Below, piece by piece: positions 38,101 through 51,261 of a DNA stretch of 64,000 nt. Under the pieces are notes generated by a model, which saw only the letters and a list, made by a program, of their open reading frames with translations, had not been told where the DNA came from and searched no databases. Every line of letters begins with the position of its first letter. The stretch's first letter is position 1. Both the position numbers and the translations under genes were made by a program. Origin of the DNA: Atherinomorus stipes (lineage: Eukaryota; Chordata; Actinopteri; Atheriniformes; Atherinidae); the NCBI GenBank assembly GCA_023101725.1, contig JALJCO010010476.1, positions 1,364,001 to 1,428,000 on the forward strand, given 5' to 3'.

Positions 38101-41060
38101 TCAATTTGAGACAATTAGCTAAAGCGATGATCAGATGAGATGTGAGCTATCAGCGCTCTTCTCAAAGTTCTCAGCGATTCATTCATCCTCTGTGGCGTCA
38201 GGCGGCTGACAGTTTGGCCCGTTGCCAGGTGCTAGCAGAGGGAGCCTTGAGTGCCAGGGACAAGAGAGGATGGGCTGAGGTTTGCCTGATGGTGTCGAGG
38301 GGAAAGGAGAAAATCGGGGGATGAGGGAAGGAAAGGGAAGAGGGGGGGGGGGGGTGGGGTGTGTTTATGCTGTCATGGAGGTTTAAGGTGTCAGGCCGTG
38401 GCAAGGCAGCAGGTGTCTACGGTGCCATGATGACATGAACACTGCAGTCTGTGAAAGGAAAGGCGGCATAATAGAGCATCTAGGAGAGAAGAAAAACTTT
38501 TATTTACTAAATTAGTACATGTACAGAAATAACATTTGCAAACTTGACTTTTGGTTTTGGTTTGTAAGTGATTAATTACTAAAAGTCTTGTCTGTCATGC
38601 AGCCTATTCAGCAGTCCCTTCTGGAGTCCACCTGGTTTTAGATTAATTTTAAAAAGAACAGTTAAAAAAAAAAGCGTGTTCAAGAGTTCAGCATCATTGC
38701 TGAGCTTTATGAGGGCTGACACGCTTTTGTGTTCATTATCAGGAAATCACCTCAGGGAGTTGTGTTGACTTTGCATGGTCTAAAATAGCTGTTACAGTGG
38801 ACTGCCCCACGCTTGCATGCTCACTTCCATTGTAGTTATCTGGGGAGGGAAGGTGGAAATACCGGTCGGAGGTTTTGCTGAGAAGAGCTAAACATAGTTT
38901 AAACTCCCACTTTCACTGAGGAAATCACGCCATTTGTCCTGTTGCTTTGTCCAGCATGTTGCACGCGCTCAGTAACAGCCTGTGTTCCTTTTGAGTCCAG
39001 TGTAATATGATATTATATCTGCAGAGCACACAACCGTTTCATGCTGTTAGCTCATTGTTGCTGCAGTGTGTCCAACTCATTTAGCGCACAGATCTTTTTT
39101 TTTTCTCCCTCAGTGACATAAAAAAACACAACTTCATTGTTGCAGTTTTTCTCTAAAGGAAAATGTATTAATACTATATCATTCTTGGCATTATTAGGTC
39201 TGCACACAGTTTATAGCAGCATTTCTATGAATCCAGAACAATAGGAGATTCATTTAGTTGAAGCCTGATGTTTCTGCAGCCCAAACCCTGACTGCATCGC
39301 CTCTCCCACATCTTTAAATGGATCCCATGAGTCTTCAGTTCTGTTGTTTCCATTATTCATTTCAAAACTTCCATGTAGCACAGAGAGGCTAGAGGGGTGA
39401 AAAATAATTTTATGTCTGAAAAAAATTGATGTAAAGCAAAGTCACTGCTTTATGCAAAGTGTGCCATGCCTTGGGAGCATGCGAGCTGGTGTACTATCGG
39501 AAGAGTGAGCATTGCTTGGGAAAGGGACGGACTGTGCGTGTGTTCCCTCCCCGTGTGTCTGTGTGCTCCTGTCAGTCTGTCAGTTAGGCCTAATGTGGCT
39601 CCCTAGAGGTACCTGGGGGAGACCCATCTAGCACCCAGTCAGCCTCCGCTGGCGGCCAAGTGGTGACAACGGGTTCCCACAGAGAGCGGAAGTGTCATAG
39701 CATGTATGTAAACTAGTGACAGATGACTGGAGACATGTGGCCTGTAGACACTGGGCTTGAAAGTAAAGCAGTTTTGCATCTTTGGCTTCCTTTTCTTTTA
39801 TCCCACTTGAGACATCAGAGAGTGGGCATCAGGCTCCATCAGCAGCACACAATCCTGTGACAAGAAGTCAAAGATGTGAATAAAAAAGGATGCAAATCAT
39901 TTGGCACAAAAGACACATGCTCCGCGTAAAGGTTTCGTTTGTCTTTGAAAGGCTGCAGCAAAGGAGTGAGGAGTTTGTAGTGTGCAGAGCTTCAGGCAGC
40001 TTTTCTAGGCCACAGGTCATGTGGGTCAGTGTTACACTCCCTGCAGCCTCACTTCAACCCTCCGTCTGGAAATAGAACATGCAACGTCACCCAGCCAGGA
40101 GGGAGGTAGATTCCAGACCTCAGTGGCCACAGGCTGCACATGTGGAATCTGCTTGTGTAGTTGACCCCAAGTGTTTGAAACTCAGAGTGCTCCCAGTAGG
40201 ATATTGTTATTTCATGCATACCCAAATGAGCCGGGCTGTATGAATTGCCTTGTACAAAGTGGACTGGTGTACTTTCTGTTCACTATTGGTCGTTCACAAT
40301 TCACCAAGGGAGCCTACACTAGCTGGAGGCAGGTTTATTTAGCAGTATGCACATAACCTGTAAGAAAGGCAAAATCCCTACAAGTAAACAGAAGGGTAAA
40401 TGATTTTAATGTGTATTTCTGCCAGTAGACAGTGTGCATACTTTGCTTTCATATGCATTTAGTGTAATTGATGGAGACAGAGATCATAACGGATGTTTAC
40501 TATGTTGCTTATACCGATCAAAAAAACCCAAAACAACATATTTAACTGCTATCCCATGAAAATAATGAACACAAAATAAGTACTAACTTACAAGTGTTAA
40601 CTCATTTGGACTATTTTCCATTGAAGATATAAAATCATTAATTCTAGCTAAATGCAGACACGGTGTAGAAACATGCAACTTTTGATTTTTCTGGGAATCG
40701 TCTTAAGAAACCAGATTTTTCTCCTTTTTTGCCCCTCTTTGATACAACTTTTCTCTCTGATGCATTTGGAAAAGAATTTGTTTGAGCATGATTACAATAA
40801 CCGAGTGGAACTGTAGTCAGTACCAGTGTTTGATCATTAAGGGTTTTTTTCTAGTTGTGACTATTTGAGAGATCTGTGTGTCTCAGCTTTCCATCCAGGA
40901 AAGTAAAATCTATCAGCACTGATGAGTTCATGCTCCAACGAATATATGCATGCCAAACTGTTTATTGTGAGCTCCAATAGTGCTATTGTGCTTTTCTCTA
41001 GTCCACATGGTGCAAAGAGCCAATTCACATTTGAGCAATGGCTGACCCTTGCTTGTGTAT
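32200..41060. other. Probable intron or regulatory sequence, no gene recognised
   Basis: AT-rich, with no transposon ends that I recognise over about 9 kb. Homopolymers: T at 33149-33171, C at 34165-34175, T at 37481-37497, G at 38342-38353. Composition at 36540-36780, 38050-38240 and 39590-39720 is more balanced, and these are candidates for conserved non-coding elements. No exon-like frame with paired splice sites was found. Confidence 0.35.
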
Positions 41061-41230
41061 ATTGATGAGTGGGATTTGTGTCTTGATAGAATTGTGTCTA
41101 ATTAATTAGCTTTTAATTGGTTGAACTCTGAACATGCAAATGCAGCACAATGCGGAACAATCGTTGCTTTAAACTACATAAAGAACTCCACATAATGAAA
41201 TCAGGGAAATGTTCGACGTCTGTTTATTCT
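41060..41230. promoter_or_regulatory. Candidate conserved non-coding element with homeodomain-type sites
   Basis: Contains a cluster of TAATTA-type cores: TCTAATTAATTAGC (41097-41110), then TTTTAATTGG (41111-41120), followed by ATGCAAATGCAGC (41134-41146), an octamer-like motif. AATTA clusters and ATGCAAAT are typical of developmental enhancers, but they are also frequent in AT-rich DNA. Conservation is untested. Confidence 0.25.
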
Positions 41231-41939
41231 ATGTGTGGTAATTTGCACTTTGTTGTGTAAAATACACGTCCTAGCTGAGGATTGGAAGGATAACACCCAA
41301 AAGGTGTTTGTTGAACAAAGAGAGTGGAGAAATATTCGAAATGCCTACCTCTCGATTTCTATTAATTATCTCATTTATTTTTCACAATTGCTTTGTGACA
41401 CAAATTGACCTTTTTTCTTTCCTTCATTTCATAATCTATTAAGGAATGCTCTGGAATAATATTCATTGCACGTTCCTCATTTGTGTCAAAGCACTGAACT
41501 CTCTGAAGGCTCCGATCTTTCAGCTGCTTCCTCACAGTGGTTTACGATTGTTGTCACCATATGTGTTGGCATCTCGCTTTCTTTGCACAAATTATACCAT
41601 TGTTGCAGTCTTACTCTGTTACAGCAGTTTATAACCGCGCTCAGATGGTGCTTCTGCTTCATGGCATTTGCTTGAACCTGTTTTCATGCCTGTTTTTTGT
41701 TGTGATTTTTTTTTTTCATTATAAAGATTATAGTTTATTAATAGGAGGACATTTAAGAAGATTCACTGAAATCAGTTTCCTTTGTCATTTTTTTCCAGAA
41801 CTAGAATTTTATTTACTTAATTTTATTACTATTACACGCATTGTAATTAATGTAAGTTTTACACTACAGGGCCACCAGATTTGAACTTTGTTTGATACTT
41901 TAGAGAGTTTCAGGTCTTCTGAAGCCATTTTGGTGACAG

Positions 41940-42120
41940 TAATGACCCAACAAAGATGCTCTATGTTTGATTTAGTCTTTTTTTTGTTTGTTTATTTGTT
42001 TTGTTTGTGTGTTTTTCTATTAATTTATGCCTCGTCAGCATTGGTTCTTGTGCTATTTAGAAAATAATTGAATTATCAAATTATTGGATGTCGATGTTGT
42101 AATGACCCAACAAAGATGCT
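41940..42120 (+). repeat. 21-bp direct repeat 160 bp apart
   Basis: TAATGACCCAACAAAGATGCT occurs at 41940-41960 and again, identical, at 42100-42120. The intervening 139 bp is T-rich (TTTGTTTG motifs) with no transposon end. This could be a local duplication, or an insertion flanked by an unusually long duplication. Confidence 0.9.
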
Positions 42121-43570
42121 ACAGAAAAATAGAAGAAAATCTGACTGAACAGTCTCTACCATCCACGTTACTGAAAGTGCTCTTATTATACCATAGCTTT
42201 ATTACATTTTCCATAGCTAGAATGAACCATTTGTTTACAAATTTGATTTTCTGTATTATTTGTCATTGCCACAGGCAAAACAGTCTAAATAAAAAACATA
42301 AAAAATAATAGAATAATAATTATAATTGTTATACTTTTTTATTTTCTTTAAAATGGACCACGTCTGGAATAAAAGTTTATAATAATAAAACTCTATTAAC
42401 AAATAACACAAAACTTATGTGTACAAAGATAAACATACAAATATAAGTGTGCCTATTTAGTTAAATTATGATGTGTGTATTTAACAGTGAATTTACTTTA
42501 ACAGTAAAGCTTGAAAAAGTACGTGTGTTTGTGTGTGTGTGTATGAATGTCTATTAAAAGTGAGCAGCTCTTATCAATCAAATTCAGAACAAAGAAATAA
42601 AAAAGTGGCATTCGTATTTAGTCACTTTATCCCCATTCTGAGGGAAATGTGTGAACCTATTATGATTTTTCTACACTTTTTCAAAGCATCCTTCCTCTCA
42701 GTCACATAGGAATATTAGATTGCATCTAAATCTAGACCCACTTTTTTTGAAGTGAATGCTGTAATTCAGGTTCATGGTTCTGTGCTCACTGTGCCAGCGT
42801 AGCTCTTTGAGGCCATTGTTTGCCAGTGGGCGAACCAATCTCCTGGACAGCTTTTTCCTTGTAAAAGTTCTCCTTTATGGCTTCACTTCTTCACTTCAGT
42901 AACTTTATTACAGTATAGCTGAGAGATTTCTATTTCATATTGACCTAAGATTGCTTCAGTTGTCTCATTTCACCTTTTGTCTGGCCTGTGTTGGAGAAGT
43001 AACCTTCTTTGAGACTTTCAGTCGATACCGCAGAATGCTTCAGAACGCTCTGACAGCGGTTACAGGCAAACATCCTTTCACTGATCACTCGGGTATTTTC
43101 TGTTAGAGTTCGATTTAAACTTTTAATCAGTTTAATGTGTAAGGAAAGTAAACAGAACAACAGATGGCCTTGGCATTCCCGTTTCCATGCAAAAAAGAAG
43201 AAAAAGAATCAACTACTGAATGACATAAATGCAATTGCATTTAGGTCTTTATACTGTAAGCGTATGGAATGGTTGTAGGCAAATTCAAACAAGATCTTCA
43301 ATCATATAGCTCCTGTAAAATAAAGACTTTCTGAAAAAACATCATCGAATGCTATCAATTTTTTTCTTTACATTTATTGGTTATAAAAATGTAGATTTGT
43401 TGATTTATTTCTATTTGGTATGATTGCTTAAATATGGACGACATGGAAACTTGTTGTCGTTACGAGTAATCCTTTGATATTTTAGCAAATGCAATGTCTA
43501 ATATTGGTACTATTATTAATAATATTATTATTATTATTCCTTTCTTACCGTGTTACTTTCTGTCTTACAC
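42121..43570. other. Unassigned AT-rich sequence, no gene recognised
   Basis: No domain, splice pair or transposon recognised. An ATT-rich microsatellite-like stretch occurs at about 43508-43540. Confidence 0.35.
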
Positions 43571-43629
43571 ATTAGTCTTATAAGACTAATGTTATCTAGA
43601 ACTATATATCGTCCTAGATAACTTTAGTC
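43571..43629. repeat. Two overlapping inverted repeats (cruciform-prone)
   Basis: A perfect 20-bp palindrome, ATTAGTCTTATAAGACTAAT (43571-43590), overlaps a stem formed by 43584-43599 (GACTAATGTTATCTAG) and 43614-43629 (CTAGATAACTTTAGTC), paired at 15 of 16 positions across a 14-nt loop. The GACTAAT block takes part in both structures, so the two folds are mutually exclusive. Confidence 0.85.
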
Positions 43630-43809
43630 AAATTTTTATTTTTGAAAATCGATTTTTGGTAGTTTGTTAGACATTTGCTGTGACCTTCTCCTTAGTTACA
43701 GCATTGTTTTTTCGTCCGCATACATTTGCCTACAAGACCACAGTTAAATTACTTTTGGTAGCAGTAAGTCCCCTTTTTTCTTTTTCTTTTTTTATTTCCA
43801 TTGATTCAG

Positions 43810-43886
43810 CTATCACTCCCTCTAGGTTAGGAAAATATTGTGGTTGGGATAGAAATGCAACCTTTAACAAAGAAATGCTCGTTCAG
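43810..43886 (+). other. Candidate 77-bp internal exon, weak
   Basis: A long pyrimidine tract (43771-43800) and TTGATTCAG give a good acceptor at 43808-43809, and CAG followed by GTGAGA at 43887 gives a good donor. The exon is open in one frame, with a complete last codon: ITPSRLGKYCGWDRNATFNK then EMLVQ. It is on the same strand as the putative first exon 12 kb upstream. I do not recognise the peptide, and the frame is also open on both sides of the splice sites, which weakens the case. Confidence 0.25.
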
Positions 43887-43899
43887 GTGAGATTTATCT

Positions 43900-46800
43900 C
43901 CTCCATGTCATTTCCCCCTCGTTTTTTTTCTTTTTAGTTACAGTGTGATTTTGTACCTCTTTTAACCAGGTTATCATGGTTGTTAAGTATAATGGCTGGA
44001 CATAATCTCCTTTGTGTATTGGACCAGTGAACAAGATCATTTATTAATTTCCGGTGGGCCAGTTGGGGTGTAAATCAAATGACTCACTATGATGTAACCA
44101 CTGCCTTCCAGTTTAAGTTAAGATGTCCACATTCAACTCATTCTAGTCTTCCTTTGGGTAACTGAACTTTGGGTGATGAAGATGTTAGTGAGTAGCTTTT
44201 GGTCAATGAGGCCTCGTGTAGCAGGGTCACAATCTGCTTCTCCTCTCACTTGAAGTGTGTAAGTGATCCCTTGAGAGGCAAAGTAGCCAAGTTCATAGAG
44301 GCTTGTAAAAAAAAAAAAAAAATCACTCTTGTACAGTGTGTGTGCTCTAAGTTTTACCCACTGTTTGAGTTCAACAACTGTGTTCTTTTAACTAACAAGC
44401 CATTTGAGTATTCATCAGTATTATGCTATACAGGCTGTCTCATGTAATTGTCTTAGTTTTAACCAGTGTTTAAGTTCTGCTGGTGTGTACTGGCCTGTTA
44501 TTTTAACATGTGTGGATTTAGCTTTACTTATGGCAGTAATGGAAGTTGTTCCCCCAAGGGCTTCATGGCCTGAAGAGTTGTGGTTTAATGAGCATCATTG
44601 AAAGAGAGAAATGACAGCTCACCCTCACAATTTACTGGATTACTAAGAAATAAGAGAAATACAAGCCTACATAGTTTATCATGAACTTAACCCAAAAGCC
44701 CATGGGACTTTAGGATATCCAGAGTATGTAACAAATGCATTATGCAATTAAATTTGCATTTCAAACTGTGTATGTATTCAGTGGGAGTCATTGTAAACTT
44801 TATTATCCTGCAGAGGCTTACAGCTAACAGCAAAATATAATCCTCTGTCAAATTGTGTATAAATATAAAATGTAATTTGAGGGTTAAAATAACATTGTGC
44901 ACATTGTGTAAAATGATTTGATAATATTCTAGTATTGAATATAGATTTTTCTGTGGCATTCTATCATTCAACTGGGTTAATTTCTGATATTTTTGCAGTA
45001 TTTAAAGCACTAGAATAATGAATATGTGTTACATGTTAACAGTACCATGAGTGCTGTATAATTTTTATTATTCATTTTGTCATTAATCTGAATACCTATA
45101 GAAACTGCAATCGTACCATCTATGATGGCAGCTCCAGGTTACCTTATTTGAAAAGTTTTGTTCGATTGATTTAAAATCCTCTTTCTTTTTTCTTTTTTTT
45201 TTTTTTTAGTGCTGAAGCATTTACTGTACCTCTCCCCTGTTTTATGCTAGTAAACGATTTTGTTCCAATACAAGCTGCTGCTGAAATAATGAGCTGCCTT
45301 TGCAGAGTAGTTTTAGGAGTACTTGGATTGAATGCAATTACTTTTTATTTTTTGCACCCACTTGTGTGTTTCATCTGCATTTTCTTGCAAATTAAACACA
45401 TACTTTGAGGTTTCAGTTCATCCAAAGGTGAATTTATGTGGCATTCATCCTTCACTAATAATTGTGCAACAAGTCCTCCACCCTGAAAGAAAACAAAGAA
45501 ACATGGAGGTGTTTTGTCCTTGCACTCACAGCTGTCGGAGTATTTTAAGGAAATACATAAAAAAATGTTTTTCCCTGTTTTTTATTCTCCTTTTTTAACC
45601 TCTGCTCATTGAGGTTTAGGTTAAAGAAGCTTTTGTAGGTTCAGTGTCTGGGTTAAGTTTAAGCACTTCCATTTTCAAGGTTGCAAAAACAAACATCCAC
45701 TTATGATGATAAAACACTATCTAAAATTTCTAAAGGAAAACAATGATCTCCACTCATAAAGTCCAGTGTTCTGTTAACCTAACCTGCCAAAATCTCCCCC
45801 TCTTCTTGGATCTTGTGACTCCCCCCACTTCCACCCACTGTGCCCCATTTATAATTACTAGAGTGGCTTTTTTACTAAATGTTCCCAAGTTGAATCACAT
45901 TTTTCCTGAAAGTGAAAAGATTTCTTCTGTTATTCCACTGTGGTGCACATTCTTCAGATGCACCAACTGCAAATCAACAATGTGCGTTTGATTACTGTCA
46001 TTTGTTATTTATATTTATATTTATATATGTTTTAATGCTTTGTTCCAGCCATCACTGTCTGCACTCTTCATTCTTTTTTTGGACTTTCTTTCTAGCTCAG
46101 CAACTCGTGAACAGTCATTAATTGTCTCTCCCCTCTCACTTAAAAGAGCATGGATGTGTTTGACTGTTGTCTTCACAGAGTAGCTGCTATAAGAGGTGGG
46201 GATTAAATATGAGATGACAGAGTCAGACAGAAGACAGAAATAAAACGGTTGCAATTCACAATCAGAAATTTTCAGGGCTGCAATTTCTTCCTGCATAGAT
46301 CCATATTAGGAATGAAAGTTTTATCCAAGTTTTCCATAATAACTGATTTCTACAGAAAAAAAGCAAAAGAAGTGTGTCAAAAGTGTGTAAATCTTTCATA
46401 ATAACTAGGGGAATAGATTAGAATTACCTTTGCCACGTCAAGCAATTGCCAAGTTGTAGTTTAGAAATGACTTCATGCCCATGTTTTTATCCTCTTTATT
46501 GTCATTCTTGTTTCCATCCGGGGATACACTTGGATTCCATCTTGTCGTCTCACCATATCTGTGGTCAGATCTGCCATTGTACTGTTAAACCTTTTTGTAA
46601 GATTCAAATCATTTTTAGATGTTAAATAAGATGCTGCATCATAAATGTTGATTGTTAGATGTGTTTTATTCGTGTTTATGGTGCAGGCAATGATAATTGA
46701 TGTTATATACTACTTTCACTGCTTTATCTGAATTGCGCATCCAGCGAGTGGGCCAACTTGGCACACTGCCGCTGCAGAAATGGCGCACACCCACTCTGTT

Positions 46801-47119
46801 GTTTTCTCTCTGGCATTGACACTGAAGTCTTGCATTGACTGACAGGCCTGTAGCAAAATCACAGGCAACATGATTTTAATGGTAAAATCAGACCATCATC
46901 CAGTTTGTAGCACAAAATATTCTATCCAGGGTTCTGTGTACTGGCATAATTGCAACTATAATATTAAAATTTGGGTTCAGTTTTGCATTGGTTAGTCTTT
47001 ACACCACTGCTCCCTTGTCCAGGACAATTTCCTGACATCAAAATAAAGCACGACTCCACACAAGACAACTACAATTAAAAATGTCAAACTTGCAGCACAT
47101 ATTCAAATAAAACCAGCAG
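43900..47119. other. Unassigned AT-rich sequence, no gene recognised
   Basis: Contains an A15-type run at about 44308-44322 and a T-rich run at 45187-45209. No transposon or gene recognised. It closes the transposon-poor zone. Confidence 0.35.
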
Positions 47120-47123
47120 TTAA

Positions 47124-47641
47124 AGGGAAGTTAGTTTTTTTTTCAATCTGGACCTATTTTCTAGCATGAAGTATGTTCATTTACTCACCCAGACAGTTTT
47201 GGTGCAACTTGAATTCCTTTAAGAAATATTTAGATTCACTCCGCCGTATGTCCAATATAATGGAAGTGTTGGGGCAACTTCACGCAGCCTCTAAATAAGC
47301 CATTATCTGCCACAACCTCCTTCATTTCACCAATGTTTTTTTTACGAAACATTAGTCGTAAAAAGCCACAAAAAAAAGCCGCTTCGAGCTCACAGGGGGG
47401 TCCGACTAATGTTTCGTAACAAAACATTGGTGAATTAAAGGAGTTTGTGGCAGATAATGGCTTATTTAGAGGCTCCGTGAAGTTGCCCCATAACTTCCAT
47501 TATATTGGACATACGCTGATCTCGAGTGGATCTAAATATCTCCATAAGGAATTTAAGTTGCACCAAAACTCTCTAGGTGAGTAAATGAACATATTTCATG
47601 CTAGAAAATAGGTCCAGATTGAAAAAAAACGAACTTCCCCT
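47124..47641. mobile_element. Palindromic TTAA MITE, 518 bp
   Basis: Two inverted arms, 47124-47358 and 47403-47641 (about 235 bp each, high identity), flank a 44-bp loop. The ends read AGGGAAGTT and (inverted) AGGGGAAGTT, and TTAA lies on each side (47120-47123 and 47642-47645). This gives a near-perfect foldback structure with no coding capacity. It has the same target preference and foldback layout as the element at 12657-13526, although the sequences differ. Confidence 0.9.
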
Positions 47642-47645
47642 TTAA

Positions 47646-50600
47646 GCCATCTTTGATATAGGAACTTAGCATTCCAACTCACCCCTGAAAGTATTTTTTC
47701 TAAAAGTTAAAAGTTTAGAATTTGTTTTTCAGTATCCCGAAATACCAAAACATATTTTATATAAAATGAAAAAACGGTAAACAGGCGCAGATTGTACATC
47801 ACACAATGTGGCAACTATTTGTTTTTTGTTTGTTTGTTTGTTAGATTTTGTTTTTCTTATTGAATTTTTTTGTTAATGTTAAGATATAGCTATTTTGTGT
47901 AATTATTTTAGTCTTGCACAGAAATATAAACTATGAACTTGAATAACAGGGAAAACTATTACTATTCACTGTGAAACTGTATTGTCTTAACTTTTGTGTT
48001 TATCAAAGTAAAGATGAGCAGTTTAGCTTAGTTTGCCAAAAAAAAATAATTATTTTCTCAGCAAACTGGCTCCTCAATAAGCTGCAAACTTGTAAAGTTG
48101 ATAGTGTAGAACTAATTTTGGTATTCACATCTTACCAAACTTTCAAGATTAGCAAAACATTGACTACTTTACACATCGATCACTTAATAAGATTCTGAGT
48201 GAATGCAGTCATTGTTTCTGACTTTGTTCGTGTCAGCCATGCGGCTGAAAGCTTAAAGTCTTTTGAATGAAGAAATGTACAGGATACTTATTCTGTTGAC
48301 CAGAAATGTATTGACATGCTTATTAGTTTTTACTTTATGCATTTATTATCAACTCATCTGAATTTGTGGATAGTTTGGATTTTTTTTTAATGACTGCTGT
48401 TGTTTTGCATGAAGTCCAGTATGGGAAATGATTCCAACCAAGTAGCTGCAAATAGTTGTACATCCACCTTGATAATGAGGTTTGTGATTGGCAGTGATTA
48501 CATGTGTGAAGCCAGTTAGAGACATCAAAGCTCAAAAACTCTTTTTAGTTGGTCATCAGTGGGACGGGATCTGAAGAAGCAGAATGAACTTGCTCTGCAT
48601 TTTGCCTTTGTTGATGCTCCCTCGTTGCAGTTGAAAGAAACTGTTGACTTTGTGATTATGTGTCAGATGTCTGCTGCCCTCCCCAGGTGCAGCCAGCAGT
48701 GACAAGGTTTACCATGCCGGTAACAAAAAGCTTTCCAGCTGAGTGTATGGAAAATGAAATGATGGGATAGTGACATAGAGAGGACTATTTTTAATTTGTG
48801 GACTTTAAAAGGATTACTACTGTAAGTCATGTACCTGCAAATGTCACTTCATATGCATGTGCAAAGATGTGGTCTTTAGAAACTGTGGCATAACAAATAA
48901 AATCATCTTACTTAATTCAAACATGATATAAGTATGTCTCCACAGTTGCACACTGAATTGACCATCGGATTTTGTCTGAAGATTTGTAATGAATCATCCA
49001 TAAACTCATGCTGTTTTTTTTTTTTTTTTTGTAATATATGCATTTAAGATTTATGTTGTCATGTGAACATGAAATATAAATTCATTATCCCAAGCTGATC
49101 AAAATAATTTTAAATTAACGCATAAAGGGCTGACTGGTTTTATTGATTCCTCTTGGTCAAATTCAGCCATTGCATAGACGTAACTATTGTTACTTCCTTC
49201 TTCTTCTTCTTCTTCTTCTTCTTCTTCTTCTTCTTCGAAAGTAGCGTGGACCAGACTCTTATGATTGATTGGCTAATTGTTATACATATGAAATGGATCA
49301 AACTTGGTGCAAAATGGTGCAGAAATGCATTAGAAATAGTAAACATGTTAATTCTATTTGTTGCATTTGTTTTATGTCAATTTTGCCAGCCTTAATATAT
49401 GTGTACATGGTTCTATTTTAGAAATTTCATGTATGATTAAATTAAGAAACTTGCAATAACATGAGCATCACTCCAGTTTTTAGCTATAAATGGGCGTAGT
49501 TACAAGCCTAATGAATTATTTGTACAAAAGTATGTGAATAAATATAGCAAGTAGATATGAAAATAAAAGGAGGAGCAAACAGAACCGTTTGTAAAATTTG
49601 ATTGATGAACGGGGAGCATAAACATCAGAGATAAAAACAAAAAAAATTAAAAAGAAGAAAAAAAAAACACATACAGAAGGCCAAAAAATGGTGACCGGGT
49701 TGCAGGGTTGTCTCCAACTATATCTGACAAACTTGTCAGATAGACAGTCCAGAGGGAGACAGATGTTCAGATGAAGCGTAGTGTGTCGGCTGTTTTCTTA
49801 AACAGGCTTATGGAATTTTGAACAGCATAGGAAACATGCTAGAAATCCATAACTGTCTCTAAATACCTATGGATTGTATGATCTCCTTGTACCAGTAGGC
49901 AACACAGTTGAATCACTGTCCCATTAAAACTACTGATACTAAACAGATATGGGCAAGAAGACCTTTTAATACTTTGGAAAAACCTCCATTAACTTCTGTT
50001 TTATTTTATGTTAAACTCAACTGCATTATTTACTGCACATTCTCTGCTATGACAAGCTTATCAATGTAAATAGGCATGGATGAAGAATAAGTTAAGGGTA
50101 TACTTTGTCACCCCACATTTTTCTTTAATAAAAAGTGGTTTGTGCACAACAGTGAGTAGGCATGGTTTTGTGTGCATGCATCATTTATGAATCTGGCCCC
50201 AAGACTTCTGAAAAAAATTTGCTTTTTACTTTTTTTGGACACAGTAACAGGTAACATCTTTGGTACAGCTGGGTATTGTTAAGAGCCTCACATTTCAAAT
50301 AATTTTTGATACTGTGGGTTGTTATTGGATACAGTGTATTTATTCAATTCAATATTGATTTAAGTGAGAGGCAGAAATACACAAATAATTCAGAGTTCCT
50401 GTTGTCAGATTTTCAAAATTTATTGTCATGCCCATGTGAACGTATATGTGGTATGCCACCTCACATTTTTGAGCAATAAACATCTGAAAATGAAAAATAG
50501 CTATCATTTTGTTGTACGATCTATTGCACCCTCCACCCATAAAACTTGCGTAAATAGCAAGCACAGTGCCCCCTCGGGTCAGAAGGTGAATTAGTTCAGA

Positions 50601-51258
50601 GAGTTTCCAAATCGACGTTGAATTGCACAGGGAAATATTGCAATGCATCGATTAATCAATATTTCTATCCACCCTTAATGTTTGGTATCACCCAAAGACA
50701 GCCTTTGAGTAAAGAAATTAATAAAATGCAACACAGAGTAGCCATCTGAGCTTTACTAAACAAGTCGATCATTTTGTTGTCAGAGCACTTGTTTCAATGT
50801 GTTCAACACTGGACAATGTTGCACCTCTGAACAAGAGGATAATCAGTCAAAAGAGGCTCCTTGGTTTAATTCACAGCTATGAGCTTTAAAGCACACATCA
50901 AGGCGATTGTAAAGGAAATGGTGTTCATTTAATTTGGAGGAATTTCATATAGTTGGAAAAGAAAGTTTAGTAGCGTAAAAGACATTCGCGAGACGAGAAC
51001 AGCTTATTATTCATCATTGTTTGAGGAGAACAAGAACAATCCCAGGTTTCTTTTCATCATTGTTGCCAGGCTAAGAGTCATAGCGCTGTTGAGCCATGTG
51101 TTCCTTTAACTCTCAGCTGTGATGACTTCATGAGTTTCTTTATAAACAATGTTTGTTTGTTTTTTTCTACTGGTGAGAAAAATCCATTAAATATCCATCC
51201 CATTACTGATAAAGTGGATTTATTTTAATTGGATCACAGTGAACTGGCTTGAATTGAT
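47646..51258. other. Unassigned sequence with minor repeats
   Basis: No gene recognised. A (CTT)n run is at 49197-49236, a 10-bp-arm palindrome at 49721-49742 (TATCTGACAA, 2-nt spacer, TTGTCAGATA), and T-rich tracts at 47817-47850 and 49014-49031. The section 50265-50685 has ends (CAGCTGGGTATTG at left, TTTCTATCCACCCTTA at right) that resemble a degraded DNA-transposon family, at low confidence. Confidence 0.4.
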
Positions 51259-51261
51259 AAT

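Noticed and set aside
49140..49395. Frames with poly-Lys or poly-Phe
   Set aside because: Translations of the CTT microsatellite.
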